Shown: positions 45,634-54,540, counted from the stretch's first letter. The stretch: DNA of 64,000 nucleotides from Flavobacterium sp. GT3R68 (GCF_007109225.1 NZ_VJZK01000003.1:124001-188000); one strand, 5' to 3'. Notes: generated from the sequence alone by a model not told the origin. Translations and numbers: made by a program.

Positions 45634-45668
45634 GAAATATGAAAATAAAGTTAGTTATGTTTATAAAG

Positions 45669-45695
45669 ACTCGCTCCTGGAGCGAGTTTTTTTTG
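45669..45695 (+). terminator. Terminator after M43 copy 1
   Basis: ACTCGCTC (45669-45676) pairs with GAGCGAGT (45680-45687), followed by a T run. Confidence 0.88.
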
Positions 45696-45786
45696 TTATA
45701 TTATAAAAATGTCATAACGTTACATTTTTGTTAAAATAACTGCGGATTAGCACAATGTTTATAACTTTTTACTTATTTATTCATAA

Positions 45787-45821
45787 TTGTTTTATTGTTA
45801 GAATAATTTAGTATATACTTG
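45787..45821 (+). promoter_or_regulatory. Candidate promoter of M43 copy 2
   Basis: -7 box TATACTTG (45814-45821, one mismatch) with TTG at 45787-45789, 49 bases before the ATG. Confidence 0.35.
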
Positions 45822-45869
45822 CATATTATTAAACCAACCAATTAAAATTTTAACAAAACACTATTAATT

Positions 45870-46817
45870 ATGAAAAAATTTCTTTTATCGGCAACAATGC
45901 TTGTTTTTTTAGTTTCATGTAATAATGAAGAAAATGCAGTTTCAACTGAAACTAGTAAGGCAGCCGAAAGAGGATGTGCTTCTCACACAGTTCTTGAAAA
46001 TCAATTGAGAGCAAATCCAGAGTTAGCCATCAAAATGAATGAAATCGAAGCCTTTACTGAAAGAGCGATGCAGGAAGGTAGATTAGTAAACGGGAAAATA
46101 GAAATTCCGGTTGTTGTTAACGTATTGTACAGAACAACTGCTGAAAACATTTCTTTATCTCAAATTCAATCGCAAATTGATGTTCTTAATAAAGATTTCA
46201 ACGGAACAAACACTGATTTCAATAAAGTGCCAGCTTTATTTTCAGGCGTTAAAGCTACCGTAGGAATTTCATTTGTATTAGATGCTGTTTACAGAAAAGC
46301 TACTACTAAAACTTCATGGGGAACTAGCGATGCTATGAAAAAAACAACTTATGGTGGAATGGCTCCTACTTCACCTACTACTAAATTGAACCTTTGGGTT
46401 TGTACGATTGGTGGTGGAATTTTAGGTTATGCTCAATTCCCAGGTGGTTCATCTTCTACTGATGGTGTTGCTATTGATTCTAAATATTTTGGAACTACAG
46501 GATCAGCAACATATCCTTTCAACTTAGGAAGAACTGCTACTCACGAAGTGGGTCACTGGATGAATTTACGTCACATTTGGGGTGATGCAACTTGTGGAAG
46601 CGATTTAGTTTCTGATACTCCTTCTCATAACGATGCTAATTATGGTGTTCCTGCTTATCCTCACTACAGTACTTGTTCTGGTACGCCGGTTGAAATGACT
46701 ATGAACTACATGGATTATACAGATGATAGAGGAATGTATATGTTCTCTAACGGACAAAAAACAAGAATGAACGCAGTATTCCTTTCTGGAGGTTCTAGAG
46801 CGTCTTTCAGATTGTAA
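45870..46817 (+). CDS. M43 (pappalysin-like) zinc metalloprotease lipoprotein, copy 2
   Basis: This 315-residue paralogue of the preceding gene has the same lipobox LVSC, the same zinc motif HEVGHWMNLRH (His225 onward) and the same Met-turn MTMNYMDY. Most of the chain is near-identical. Differences cluster in residues about 20-60, in loops (ATTKTSWGTSDAM, TTYGGMAPT) and at the C-terminus, which is shorter (ASFRL). Codons have diverged more than residues, so the duplication is not very recent and both copies look functional. It has its own promoter-like site and terminator, hence separate regulation. Confidence 0.9.
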   Translation: MKKFLLSATMLVFLVSCNNEENAVSTETSKAAERGCASHTVLENQLRANPELAIKMNEIEAFTERAMQEGRLVNGKIEIPVVVNVLYRTTAENISLSQIQSQIDVLNKDFNGTNTDFNKVPALFSGVKATVGISFVLDAVYRKATTKTSWGTSDAMKKTTYGGMAPTSPTTKLNLWVCTIGGGILGYAQFPGGSSSTDGVAIDSKYFGTTGSATYPFNLGRTATHEVGHWMNLRHIWGDATCGSDLVSDTPSHNDANYGVPAYPHYSTCSGTPVEMTMNYMDYTDDRGMYMFSNGQKTRMNAVFLSGGSRASFRL

Positions 46818-46837
46818 TTTCCTATACATTAAAATTA

Positions 46838-46867
46838 AAACTCGCTCTAGTAGCGAGTTTTTTTTTG
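46838..46867 (+). terminator. Terminator after M43 copy 2
   Basis: AAACTCGCT (46838-46846) pairs with AGCGAGTTT (46852-46860), followed by a T run. The stem core ACTCGCT is shared with the terminator of copy 1, so the terminator was copied together with the gene. Confidence 0.88.
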
Positions 46868-46873
46868 TTTTTA

Positions 46874-46881
46874 TACCTTTG
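46874..46881 (+). promoter_or_regulatory. -7 box TACCTTTG upstream of the methyltransferase
   Basis: It is an exact TAnnTTTG match. Its TTG coincides with the most upstream possible start of the methyltransferase frame. Confidence 0.5.
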
Positions 46882-46899
46882 CAAAAAAGATTAGTAACG

Positions 46900-48081
46900 T
46901 TGGATAAAAAGATACTTGATAGCGAATTTCAAAATTTTATTATCGACAATATCGATAAGGATGTTGCTAAGTTGGCACTCCAAAAAAATCCGTTCCCCGA
47001 GATCCCTTGGCTTGAAATTCTGAATCAGATTGCTGCAAAGTCCAAAGCAAAAGAAAAATTGCCTACTTTTTTTAATACTCCCCACATTATTTTTCCAAAC
47101 AAAATTTCTGTGGAACAATCATCTTCTGAGAAAACGGCATGGTATAAATCAACTTTAATTTCGGGTAACACGATAATTGATTTAACAGGCGGTTTTGGCG
47201 TAGATGATTTCTATTTTTCCAAAAAAGTAAAACAAGTAATTCATTGTGAAATCAATAACAAACTATCAGAAATTGTAGAGCATAATTTTGACATTTTGAA
47301 TGCTTCCAACATTCAATGCATTGCAGGAGACAGTTTAGATGTTCTGGAAAAAGGCAACAAAAAATACGATTGGATTTATATTGATCCGTCACGACGAAAT
47401 GATGCCAAGGGTAAAGTTTTTATGTTGAAGGATTGCTTGCCTAATGTACCTGAATTGCTTGATTTTTATTTTTCCCATACCGAGAACATCCTTATAAAAA
47501 CTGCCCCTATACTTGATATTTCAGCAGGACTGTCAGAATTATCAAATGTGAAATACATTCATGTTGTAGCGATTGATAATGAAGTAAAGGAATTACTTTG
47601 GGAATTATCCAAGGATTTCAAAGGAAGTCCTATTATTAAAACAATAAATTTCAATAAAGGAAATTTGGATAGGTTTGATTTTGAATTGCCTACAAACGGG
47701 GATAATGCGCGGTTCGGTTTACCCAAAAAATACCTTTATGAGCCTAATAGTGCCATCATGAAATCCGGTGGTTTTGATGAGATTTGCAGTAAGTATAATA
47801 TAGACAAATTACATCCCCACTCCCATTTATATACTACTGATAAAATTATTGAGTTCCCGGGAAGAGTTTTTGAAATCGAAAAAATCATTCCTTATAATAA
47901 AACAGAGTTAAAAATTTATCTTGAAAATAAAAAAGCGAATATAACCACCCGAAATTTTCCGGACACCGTAGAAATCATACGCAAAAAATGGAAAATTAAA
48001 GATGGCGGAAATATGTATTGTTTTTTCACAACTGATACGAATAATCATAAAATAGTTTTAATTTGCGCTAAAATAAATTAG
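46900..48081 (+). CDS. PG_1098-like class I methyltransferase with THUMP-like domain
   Basis: From TTG 46900 (MDKKILDSEF) the product is 393 residues. A helical N-domain leads into a Rossmann methyltransferase core with IIDLTGGFGVDDFYF (SAM motif I, about residues 94-108) and WIYIDPSRRNDAKGK (motif IV). A C-terminal half of the THUMP-like type (PF18096 group) follows, with KYLYEPNSAIMKSGGF and HPHSHLYTTD. Homologues are Bacteroidota-wide (PG_1098 of Porphyromonas) and probably methylate RNA; the target is not known to me. The upstream TTG at 46879 lies in a -7 box and is rejected as the start. Confidence 0.83.
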   Translation: MDKKILDSEFQNFIIDNIDKDVAKLALQKNPFPEIPWLEILNQIAAKSKAKEKLPTFFNTPHIIFPNKISVEQSSSEKTAWYKSTLISGNTIIDLTGGFGVDDFYFSKKVKQVIHCEINNKLSEIVEHNFDILNASNIQCIAGDSLDVLEKGNKKYDWIYIDPSRRNDAKGKVFMLKDCLPNVPELLDFYFSHTENILIKTAPILDISAGLSELSNVKYIHVVAIDNEVKELLWELSKDFKGSPIIKTINFNKGNLDRFDFELPTNGDNARFGLPKKYLYEPNSAIMKSGGFDEICSKYNIDKLHPHSHLYTTDKIIEFPGRVFEIEKIIPYNKTELKIYLENKKANITTRNFPDTVEIIRKKWKIKDGGNMYCFFTTDTNNHKIVLICAKIN

Positions 48082-48085
48082 AATA

Positions 48086-48655
48086 ATGAAGTATTTAATT
48101 GTCATTGCGACACTATTATTGAACCTTACTGTATTTGCACAAACACCATGTGAATATACTGTGAATGTGAACGATAGCATCGGAAGTTATAAAACCACTA
48201 AAGAATACATTGTCCACGAACGGAACTTTGCGGGAAACACAAATTATTTATTTTTCTCTTTGGTATTGACCGACGGCCTGCCGACTTTAAACGTGCAATC
48301 CATCAAAAAAAGTAAAGACTTCATTAAGGCGCATTGCCTGGATAAAAATTCCAAAATATACCTTCAGCTGGAGAATGGAAAAATCATCACGTTATTGCAT
48401 GTGGACCAGGAAAATTGCGGTGTTTCGGTTACTGATAATGAAAAGTTTAATAACAGAATCCACACCAGCAGTTTTATGTTCCTGAAGAATTCTTTCGCCG
48501 ATTTAAAAAGTTCGCCGGTTTCCTTTATGCGAATAAAATATACTACAGAAACCGTTGATTATGCTTTTAAAAAACAACTAAAATCAGAAATGGATGGGCT
48601 GTGGTATGAGCCTTCAACTTATTTTATCAATTTCCTGAAATGTGTTGAAAATTAA
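48086..48655 (+). CDS. Hypothetical secreted protein
   Basis: The 189-residue product has a signal peptide (MKYLIVIATLLLNLTVFAQ). The mature part contains CEYTVNVNDSIGSYKTTKEYIVHERNF and LYTDG-like loops, with paired cysteines (about Cys22, and one in ENCGVSV). No domain is recognised. It follows the methyltransferase by 4 bases and overlaps the convergent VanX-like gene by 4 bases. Confidence 0.68.
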   Translation: MKYLIVIATLLLNLTVFAQTPCEYTVNVNDSIGSYKTTKEYIVHERNFAGNTNYLFFSLVLTDGLPTLNVQSIKKSKDFIKAHCLDKNSKIYLQLENGKIITLLHVDQENCGVSVTDNEKFNNRIHTSSFMFLKNSFADLKSSPVSFMRIKYTTETVDYAFKKQLKSEMDGLWYEPSTYFINFLKCVEN

Positions 48656-49368
48656 TCGCATTCCCATTTGAAATTGGACACCCTTTCCAATTTTGCATTT
48701 TTGATATTGTAATGCCACCATTCGGAATCAAAAGATTTAAAACCGGATTTCAGCATTATTTTCTTTAACAGTTTCCTGTTGGCTAATACTTCATCGGATA
48801 CATTCAAATACTGATGGCTGGCTTCGATGCCGAAATGATCAAATGCGGTTCCCATATCGAGCTCCTTACCATTTTTATCGACCAATGTAATATCCACCGC
48901 CCCTCCCCGATTATGAATGGAGCCCTTCTTGGGATCGGCCACATATTCCGGATTGGAGACTATGGCCCACATACGCTTCTGAATATCCAAAGGACGGTAG
49001 CAATCGTATATTTTGATCCGGTAGCCTTTCTTTACGAAGCGTTCGTTGGCTTCCAGTAATGATTTGACCGTTTTATAGCGTAGAAAGCACTCCGCACAAT
49101 CATAAACTTTTGCTTTCAAAAAATTATCAGTTGTGGCATATTTCATATCTAGGATAAAATCCTGGCTATAGATCTTTAAATTGACGAATGTACTGTCATT
49201 GACTTCGGGTAGCTTAACTTCAGGAGATGTTGGCGTTCTGTTGGAAACAATGACGGGTTTGGTTTTATTAGGAGTATTTCCAGGTGTTTCGGTGTCCACT
49301 ACTTTTGCTCTGCAAGAAAACAAAAACATACTGAGAATAAGGATCAGCAACTTTATAGAAGAAGGCAT
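48652..49368 (-). CDS. D-Ala-D-Ala dipeptidase (VanX-type, M15D) lipoprotein
   Basis: From ATG 49368 (MPSSIKLLIL) it is a 238-residue lipoprotein (Cys19 in LFSC). The M15D zinc site is complete: His152 and Asp159 in SIHNRGGAVD, catalytic Glu216 and Zn His219 in EWWHY. The substrate Arg in YDCYRPLDIQ (R125) is also present. VanX/DdpX-type enzymes cleave free D-Ala-D-Ala or related dipeptides in cell-wall turnover. The longer ATG at 49407 adds 13 residues before the lipoprotein signal and is not preferred. No van resistance genes are adjacent, so a housekeeping role is more likely. Confidence 0.9.
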   Translation of the reverse strand: MPSSIKLLILILSMFLFSCRAKVVDTETPGNTPNKTKPVIVSNRTPTSPEVKLPEVNDSTFVNLKIYSQDFILDMKYATTDNFLKAKVYDCAECFLRYKTVKSLLEANERFVKKGYRIKIYDCYRPLDIQKRMWAIVSNPEYVADPKKGSIHNRGGAVDITLVDKNGKELDMGTAFDHFGIEASHQYLNVSDEVLANRKLLKKIMLKSGFKSFDSEWWHYNIKNAKLERVSNFKWECD

Positions 49369-49558
49369 AGTTAGTAAATTTGGAACATTTCGTATCAAAT
49401 ATAACAAATAAAAATTAAGTAGATTGTAGGAATTATGTGTATGTTTAGCGCTGTTTAAAATCTATAAAAGCACAGTGCCTTCAATTGGAAGCAACCTGTC
49501 ACGCACAATGGAACGTATAATTGCATAATAACCTTGTCATTTATATTCTATTTTAAAA

Positions 49559-49783
49559 ATGAGGACTATGCTTCAGAAAAATATTTTGGAATGGAAAGTC
49601 GAAACCATGACCCGCAATGCCAAAAGCATGGGAAAAGATACTTTAGCCTGGAAAAACATTTTTTTGAAGAACGCGGAAAAATGAACCAATAAAGATAAGT
49701 TCCGCCAAAAAAAACGGAAACAACTTTTAAAAGTCATCTCCGAAATTTTTATTCCAACCGAAAGATTCCGGGTTATACTTTAA
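49559..49783 (+). pseudogene. Small ORF interrupted by an in-frame TGA
   Basis: An ATG at 49559 opens 41 codons (MRTMLQKNILEWKVETMTRN ... KNAEK) to TGA at 49682-49684. The same frame then stays open for 32 more codons (TNKDKFRQKKRKQLLKVISE ...) to TAA at 49781-49783. Both halves are Lys-rich and coding-like. It may be a decayed small gene or chance; no family is recognised. Confidence 0.3.
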
Positions 49784-49790
49784 AAAATAA

Positions 49791-50210
49791 TTAATTCCTA
49801 ACGTAAATTACTATAGCACCACTATCATTTCTTGTTTTTAATTCTGTAAGTGTAAGATTTATAATATCTACTGTCTTAGTTACACCGTCAATGACCGTTG
49901 TTAAATTATTATGGGACCTGGAATAAATTCCGTCGTTAGTGTCCAACGCGCATGGTGTAGCAGTTGAATCATAATCTCCTTCGGTCAGCGAATTATCAAT
50001 GTTAAGGTCAAGATAGTCTTTATCACATCCGCTTTCATTTTGTGGTGCATCAACCAAATATTCTTGTCCGTTTACAGTTGTCCCAACCTGGGTAATATTC
50101 CATTTTCCAGCTAAAGGCGCTAACGTTTCTCCATCATTATCATCATTACTACAAGAAGTTGCAAATCCGATACATAACGCTAAAGCTAATAATTTACTTC
50201 GATTTTTCAT
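49791..50210 (-). CDS. Lipocalin-like small lipoprotein
   Basis: This 139-residue product has lipobox ATSC (Cys20) followed by SNDDNDGE. The mature chain starts LAGKWNITQVGTTVNGQ, the GxW opening strand of lipocalin-like domains in Bacteroidota (Lipocalin_4 style), and ends in a beta strand ESGAIVIYVRN-like. It has paired cysteines in GCDKDYL and TPCALD. Ligand and role are unknown. The acidic run after the lipid Cys favours surface display. Confidence 0.72.
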   Translation of the reverse strand: MKNRSKLLALALCIGFATSCSNDDNDGETLAPLAGKWNITQVGTTVNGQEYLVDAPQNESGCDKDYLDLNIDNSLTEGDYDSTATPCALDTNDGIYSRSHNNLTTVIDGVTKTVDIINLTLTELKTRNDSGAIVIYVRN

Positions 50211-50562
50211 ATAATATCTTTAAATTGTTAGCTGTAAAATTAGCTGTAATGCTTTGAAGGAATGTTGCATAATTATTGATTTTTATTGCATAATTATCTT
50301 TGGAACCGACAATCCTTTGAGTTTTTTATCGTACTTGGTGCATTTTTATGCTAACTTTACCTTAAGAGGTAGTTAACCATGGAAGTCGAAACCTATATTA
50401 ACACTCAGATAGAAAATCAAATTTACATCTATGATTTTATAATCGTATCATAAGTTTTCATTGGTAATTTTTAGGTTGGTTTTAAGGAGGTAGTAATATC
50501 TTTATATTCATTGGGATAATTCATGAAAACAAAAAACCCACTGATTTCAGTGGGTTTATCTG
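50211..50562. other. Intergenic region upstream of lipocalin gene and 3' of the tRNA operon
   Basis: It contains the tRNA-operon terminator (50527-50557). The rest shows no ORF or box that I can support. Confidence 0.5.
50527..50557 (-). terminator. Terminator of the tRNA operon
   Basis: AAACCCACTGA (50534-50544) pairs with TCAGTGGGTTT (50547-50557), and the minus strand ends in a T run. Confidence 0.88.
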
Positions 50563-50636
<74 letters not shown>

Positions 50637-50650
50637 ATTTTCAATAAGTG

Positions 50651-50725
50651 TCGGGGTGGCAGGATTCGAACCTGCGGCCTCCTGCTCCCAAAGCAGGCGC
50701 GATAACCGAGCTACGCTACACCCCG
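50651..50725 (-). tRNA. tRNA-Pro (anticodon TGG)
   Basis: This is a 75-nt cloverleaf on the minus strand with acceptor CGGGGTG/CACCCCG, anticodon stem CCTGC/GCAGG, loop TTTGGGA, and T-loop GTTCGAATC. CCA is not encoded. Confidence 0.95.
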
Positions 50726-50739
50726 TGTGCAAAAAAAAG

Positions 50740-50826
50740 CGGAGAGTGAGGGATTCGAACCCTCGGTACAGTTTCCCATACGCATGTTTAGCAAACATGT
50801 CCTTTCGGCCACTCAGGCAACTCTCC
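50740..50826 (-). tRNA. tRNA-Ser (anticodon GCT)
   Basis: This is an 87-nt minus-strand tRNA with a long variable arm. Acceptor GGAGAGT/ACTCTCC, anticodon loop TTGCTAA, discriminator G as in tRNA-Ser. CCA is not encoded. It decodes AGC/AGU and is the first gene of the tRNA operon. Confidence 0.95.
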
Positions 50827-50858
50827 AATTAAGAACGTTTATTCCTTTTAAGCGGTTG

Positions 50859-50890
50859 CAAATGTAACTTACTATTCTATATTTCCCAAA
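50859..50890 (-). promoter_or_regulatory. Promoter of the tRNA-Ser-Pro-Arg operon
   Basis: On the minus strand TTTG (50887-50890) is followed after 20 bases by the exact -7 box TACATTTG (50859-50866). Spacing and both boxes fit the Bacteroidota consensus, and transcription would start about 25 bases before tRNA-Ser. This is the best promoter in the window. Confidence 0.75.
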
Positions 50891-51065
50891 TTATTCGCGG
50901 GTTTTTTTAAATGTTTTTTTATTCTGAAATTAAAATCATTAACAATCAATCGTATAGCTATTTTAAAATTACCCTCCCCTTTTCTCAGGAATTGTCTAAT
51001 ATTTCAAATATACCTTGTAATTAATTTTAAATTCAAATTTTACGGACATCAAACCTATAATATTA

Positions 51066-51081
51066 TCCAAATTGTAATTTG
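51066..51081. promoter_or_regulatory. 16-bp palindrome upstream of the thiolase gene
   Basis: CCAAATT-GT-AATTTGG is a perfect inverted repeat 53 bases before the thiolase ATG, in a position suited to a repressor operator for acyl-CoA metabolism. The regulator is unknown. Confidence 0.35.
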
Positions 51082-51134
51082 GTATTTGGACAAAATGATT
51101 AAATTCGCAACTTAAACAAACTTACAAATACGTC

Positions 51135-52313
51135 ATGAATAAAAAAGTTGTTATCGTTTCTGCTGCAAGAACTCCGATTGGAAGTTTTATGGGAGGTTTA
51201 TCTACAGTATCAGCGCCACATTTAGGTGCAGCTGCTATTAAAGGTGCTTTAACCAAAATAAATTTAGATGCGAATTTAGTCGACGAAGTTATAATGGGTA
51301 ACGTGGTTCAGGCTGGTGTTGGACAAGCTCCTGCTCGTCAGGCTGCTATTTATGCCGGACTTCCTAGCTCAGTTATCGCTACAACGATAAACAAAGTATG
51401 TGCTTCAGGAATGAAAGCAGTAATGCAGGGTGCACAAGCTATTATGGCTGGCGATGCCGAAATCATCGTTGCAGGTGGAATGGAAAACATGAGTTTGATT
51501 CCACATTACATGCATTTACGTAACGGCAATAAATTTGGTCCGGCTTCTATGGTTGACGGAATGCAAAAAGATGGTCTTACAGATGCTTATGACAACAATG
51601 CCATGGGTGTTTGTGCCGATTTATGTGCTACGGAATATGGTATTTCAAGAGAAGCTCAGGATAATTTTGCAATTCAATCGTATGAGCGTTCTGCAAAAGC
51701 TTGGGAAGCAGGCAAATTTGATAATGAAGTAGTTCCTGTTGCTGTTCCGCAAAGAAAAGGAGATCCAATTATGGTGACCAGAGATGAAGAATATACCAAT
51801 GTTAAATTGGATAAAATTCCATCATTGAATGCCGTTTTTACAAAAGAAGGAACAGTTACTGCTGCGAACGCTTCTACTATCAATGATGGTGCCGCTGCTG
51901 TAATTATGATGAGCGAAGAAAAAGCATTGTCTTTAGGCTTGAAACCTTTAGCATACATCAGAGGATATGCTGATGCTGCTCAGGAACCAAAATGGTTTAC
52001 CACTACTCCTGCCAAAGCATTACCAAAAGCATTGGACAAAGCGGGATTATCTATCAGCGATGTTGATTTCTTTGAATTCAATGAAGCTTTTGCTGTTGTT
52101 GGTTTAGCCAATTCACAAATATTAGGTTTAAACAATGATAAGGTAAATGTAAACGGTGGAGCTGTTTCATTAGGCCATCCATTGGGATGTTCCGGTGTCA
52201 GAATCATTGTTACTTTAATGAATGTCTTGGAACAAAACAATGCAAAAATTGGTGCTGCAGCTATTTGTAATGGTGGTGGTGGTGCTTCTGCCATTGTAAT
52301 TGAAAGAGCATAA
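51135..52313 (+). CDS. Acetyl-CoA C-acyltransferase (thiolase)
   Basis: The 392-residue enzyme condenses or cleaves acyl-CoAs. Active-site residues are Cys89 in NKVCASGMKA, His348 in SLGHPLGCSG and Cys378 in AICNGGGGAS, all in the normal place. Start VVIVSAARTPIGSFMG and length fit the acetoacetyl-CoA thiolase (AtoB/PhaA) group, although a broader fatty-acid thiolase role is possible. No other beta-oxidation gene is adjacent. A palindrome upstream suggests its own control. Confidence 0.92.
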   Translation: MNKKVVIVSAARTPIGSFMGGLSTVSAPHLGAAAIKGALTKINLDANLVDEVIMGNVVQAGVGQAPARQAAIYAGLPSSVIATTINKVCASGMKAVMQGAQAIMAGDAEIIVAGGMENMSLIPHYMHLRNGNKFGPASMVDGMQKDGLTDAYDNNAMGVCADLCATEYGISREAQDNFAIQSYERSAKAWEAGKFDNEVVPVAVPQRKGDPIMVTRDEEYTNVKLDKIPSLNAVFTKEGTVTAANASTINDGAAAVIMMSEEKALSLGLKPLAYIRGYADAAQEPKWFTTTPAKALPKALDKAGLSISDVDFFEFNEAFAVVGLANSQILGLNNDKVNVNGGAVSLGHPLGCSGVRIIVTLMNVLEQNNAKIGAAAICNGGGGASAIVIERA

Positions 52314-52399
52314 ATTTATTCTTAAAATGATGAATTTTGAATGATTAGTGATTTTATCCTGCATTCAAAGTTCATCATTTCACAATTTAAAACCATTCC

Positions 52400-53161
52400 A
52401 TGTTTGGCATTTGTAATTTAGCTATTATTCCTCTTCGGTCTGAACCCAATGACAGAAGCGAAATCGTTTCCCAAATTTTGTTTGGGGAGCATTTTGAAGT
52501 GACTGAAGAATTAAAACAATGGTCTAAGGTGAGGATGCATTATGATGGTTATGAGGGCTGGATCGATTCCAAACAATTCCAAACCATTACAGAATCACAA
52601 TACATCCAGCTTTCGCAGGATAAGATAGTTCTCAATTCGGATCTGATCGAATATATTACGGCTCCAAACAACCAACTTATTCCTATTCCATTAGGAGCAG
52701 CACTTTCGTTTTTAAAAAACAGTTCCATCAATACTACTAAGTTGGATTTTGAAGGGACTACTATCAGCGAAATCAAGCCCAAATCCAATCTGATCAATAC
52801 GGCTTTCATGTATCTGAATGCACCTTATTTATGGGGAGGAAAAACCCCTTTTGGAATTGATTGTTCCGGTTTTACCCAAATGGTTTACAAACTCAACGGC
52901 TATAGATTATTGCGGGATGCTTCACAACAGGCTACACAAGGTGAAGCTTTAAGTTTCATTGAGGAAAGTGAGCCAGGCGATTTGGCTTTTTTTGATAATG
53001 AGGAAGGAAATATCATCCACGTTGGGATTATCATGGAAAACAATTACATTATTCATGCCAGTGGAAAAGTTAGAATTGACCGTCTGGATCACTTAGGAAT
53101 TTACAATGCAGAAGTAAACAGACACACACACAAATTAAGAGTTATCAAAAAGATTATATAA
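52400..53161 (+). CDS. NlpC/P60 (C40) peptidoglycan peptidase with SH3 domain
   Basis: The 253-residue product has an N-terminal SH3-like region (CNLAIIPLRSEPNDRSEIVSQILFGE, then WSKVRMHYDGYEGWID) and a linker. The C40 peptidase follows, with the catalytic triad visible as Cys155 in GIDCSGF, His207 in IIHVGI and His219 in IIHASG. It should cleave stem peptides such as D-Glu-mDAP bonds. No clear signal peptide is seen, so the protein may act on recycled muropeptides in the cytosol or be exported another way. A terminator follows. Confidence 0.88.
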   Translation: MFGICNLAIIPLRSEPNDRSEIVSQILFGEHFEVTEELKQWSKVRMHYDGYEGWIDSKQFQTITESQYIQLSQDKIVLNSDLIEYITAPNNQLIPIPLGAALSFLKNSSINTTKLDFEGTTISEIKPKSNLINTAFMYLNAPYLWGGKTPFGIDCSGFTQMVYKLNGYRLLRDASQQATQGEALSFIEESEPGDLAFFDNEEGNIIHVGIIMENNYIIHASGKVRIDRLDHLGIYNAEVNRHTHKLRVIKKII

Positions 53162-53196
53162 AAAAATCCCGTTCATTGCTGAACGGGATTTTTTAT
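53161..53196. terminator. Bidirectional terminator between convergent genes
   Basis: AATCCCGTTCA (53166-53175) pairs with TGAACGGGATT (53180-53190), with A and T runs on the two sides. Confidence 0.85.
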
Positions 53197-53208
53197 TGTG
53201 GGTTTATT

Positions 53209-54540
53209 CTATTTATTGATTTTCGCTTTTAAAGCTTTTGCTTTATCAGTCATTTCAAGTGCATTATAAACACCCAATAATGTTTTGGCAGCGTCTATGT
53301 TATTTTCATCCATTTGAACTACTTTTTCTAAATAAGGAATAGCACTGTTGTACATATCCTCTCTTTTCCTTTTAAGGACTTCGTATTTTTTGTTATCCGC
53401 AGGAGAAGTTCCCAGTTTGTTCATTTGATCAATCAAACCTTTTTCAGCATCCAATTTTAAGATGGCCAAATTTAGGTATGCGTTGCTGTACTTAGGATCG
53501 ATTTGGATCGCTCTCAGGTAATATTTTTCAGCATCAGCATATTCTTTATTATTATTACTAAGCACACCTAAATTAAAAATTAATTCGACGTTATTTGGAT
53601 TTTTTTCCACTACCTCAGTAATTAATTTTTTATAAGTTACCATATCTCCCGCTTTTAAATACAGGTCAGCTTCAGTCATGGCTAATGAAGAATCATCTGG
53701 ATTTAGAGTTCTGGCTTCCTGGATAGCTGCTTTGGCTTCCTCCGTTTTACCCTTTTCGGTTAATATCAAAGCAATGTTTTTATAAATCTCTCCTCTTTTT
53801 GAAGGGATTTTTTCATCACGTGGCTTCTCATGGGATACTTTTAAATAAAGTTCTCTTTCTTTTTTTGTAGAAAAAGATTCTTCCTTTTTAGTTTCTTTAT
53901 TAATTGCATAGTAAGCTGTTCCTTCACCTGAATAATTTATATTCTTCAGTTCCTGGTAATATTGCAAAGCCAAATCCATATCTTTTGCATTCACCGCATA
54001 ATTAGCCGCGTAGTATAATTTCTCCGGATCTTTTTTGTCCAATTCATAGATACTGTGCAGAATTAAAGCTGCTTCTTTGTATTTGGTTCCATCGCCCAAT
54101 GCAACCGCATAGTTGATTAACATGGGCTTAAATGAAGTGATTGTTTCTTCAATATCTTTCGTGTAAATCATCTTCCCGGATTTTTTTTCAAAATCCAATG
54201 TGTTGTTCAAACCGGTAGCCAGTTGATTTACATTTTGAACGGTCAGATATCTTAAAATCACTTGAGGATTGTTCTGATTGGCTGGTTTTGACATTGCCAA
54301 ATTCAAATCCAGGACCGGAGCCATCGCTTTATAAAAATTCAGATATACTTTGTCAGCCTCAGTAGAGTTGGTTACTAAAGGTTCCGCTTTTGTGATCGTA
54401 GCTCTGTATTCAGCCAGGTCGTTATCGGAAGGCTGCTCTTTATCGTACAGCTTTTTTAGCGTTTTCATTTCGTCTTTTTGAGCAAAAGTGCTAACCGAAA
54501 TCAGAATTGCTGACGCAAGGATTACATATTTACTTTTCAT
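53209..54540 (-). CDS. Secreted TPR-repeat protein
   Basis: This 443-residue product has a signal peptide ending STFAQ. It contains several TPR units; clear ones are ALQYYQELKNINYSG (about residue 185), EEAKAAIQEARTLNPDDSS (about 275), ADAEKYYLRAIQIDPKYSNAYLNLA (about 340) and AIPYLEKVVQMDENNIDAAKTLLG (about 395). It should be a periplasmic scaffold; partners are unknown. It lies 42 bases downstream of gyrA on the same strand, so it may be co-transcribed. Confidence 0.83.
   Translation of the reverse strand: MKSKYVILASAILISVSTFAQKDEMKTLKKLYDKEQPSDNDLAEYRATITKAEPLVTNSTEADKVYLNFYKAMAPVLDLNLAMSKPANQNNPQVILRYLTVQNVNQLATGLNNTLDFEKKSGKMIYTKDIEETITSFKPMLINYAVALGDGTKYKEAALILHSIYELDKKDPEKLYYAANYAVNAKDMDLALQYYQELKNINYSGEGTAYYAINKETKKEESFSTKKERELYLKVSHEKPRDEKIPSKRGEIYKNIALILTEKGKTEEAKAAIQEARTLNPDDSSLAMTEADLYLKAGDMVTYKKLITEVVEKNPNNVELIFNLGVLSNNNKEYADAEKYYLRAIQIDPKYSNAYLNLAILKLDAEKGLIDQMNKLGTSPADNKKYEVLKRKREDMYNSAIPYLEKVVQMDENNIDAAKTLLGVYNALEMTDKAKALKAKINK

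Larger units (their letters stand above)
50827..51134. other. Divergent region between tRNA operon and thiolase
   Basis: These 308 bases hold the tRNA promoter (50859-50890) and a 16-bp palindrome (51066-51081) before the thiolase gene. No ORF is supported. Confidence 0.6.

Noticed and set aside
48652..49368. Vancomycin-resistance cluster (VanX alone)
   Set aside because: No VanH/VanA-type genes are adjacent; the VanX-like lipoprotein is more likely involved in cell-wall turnover.
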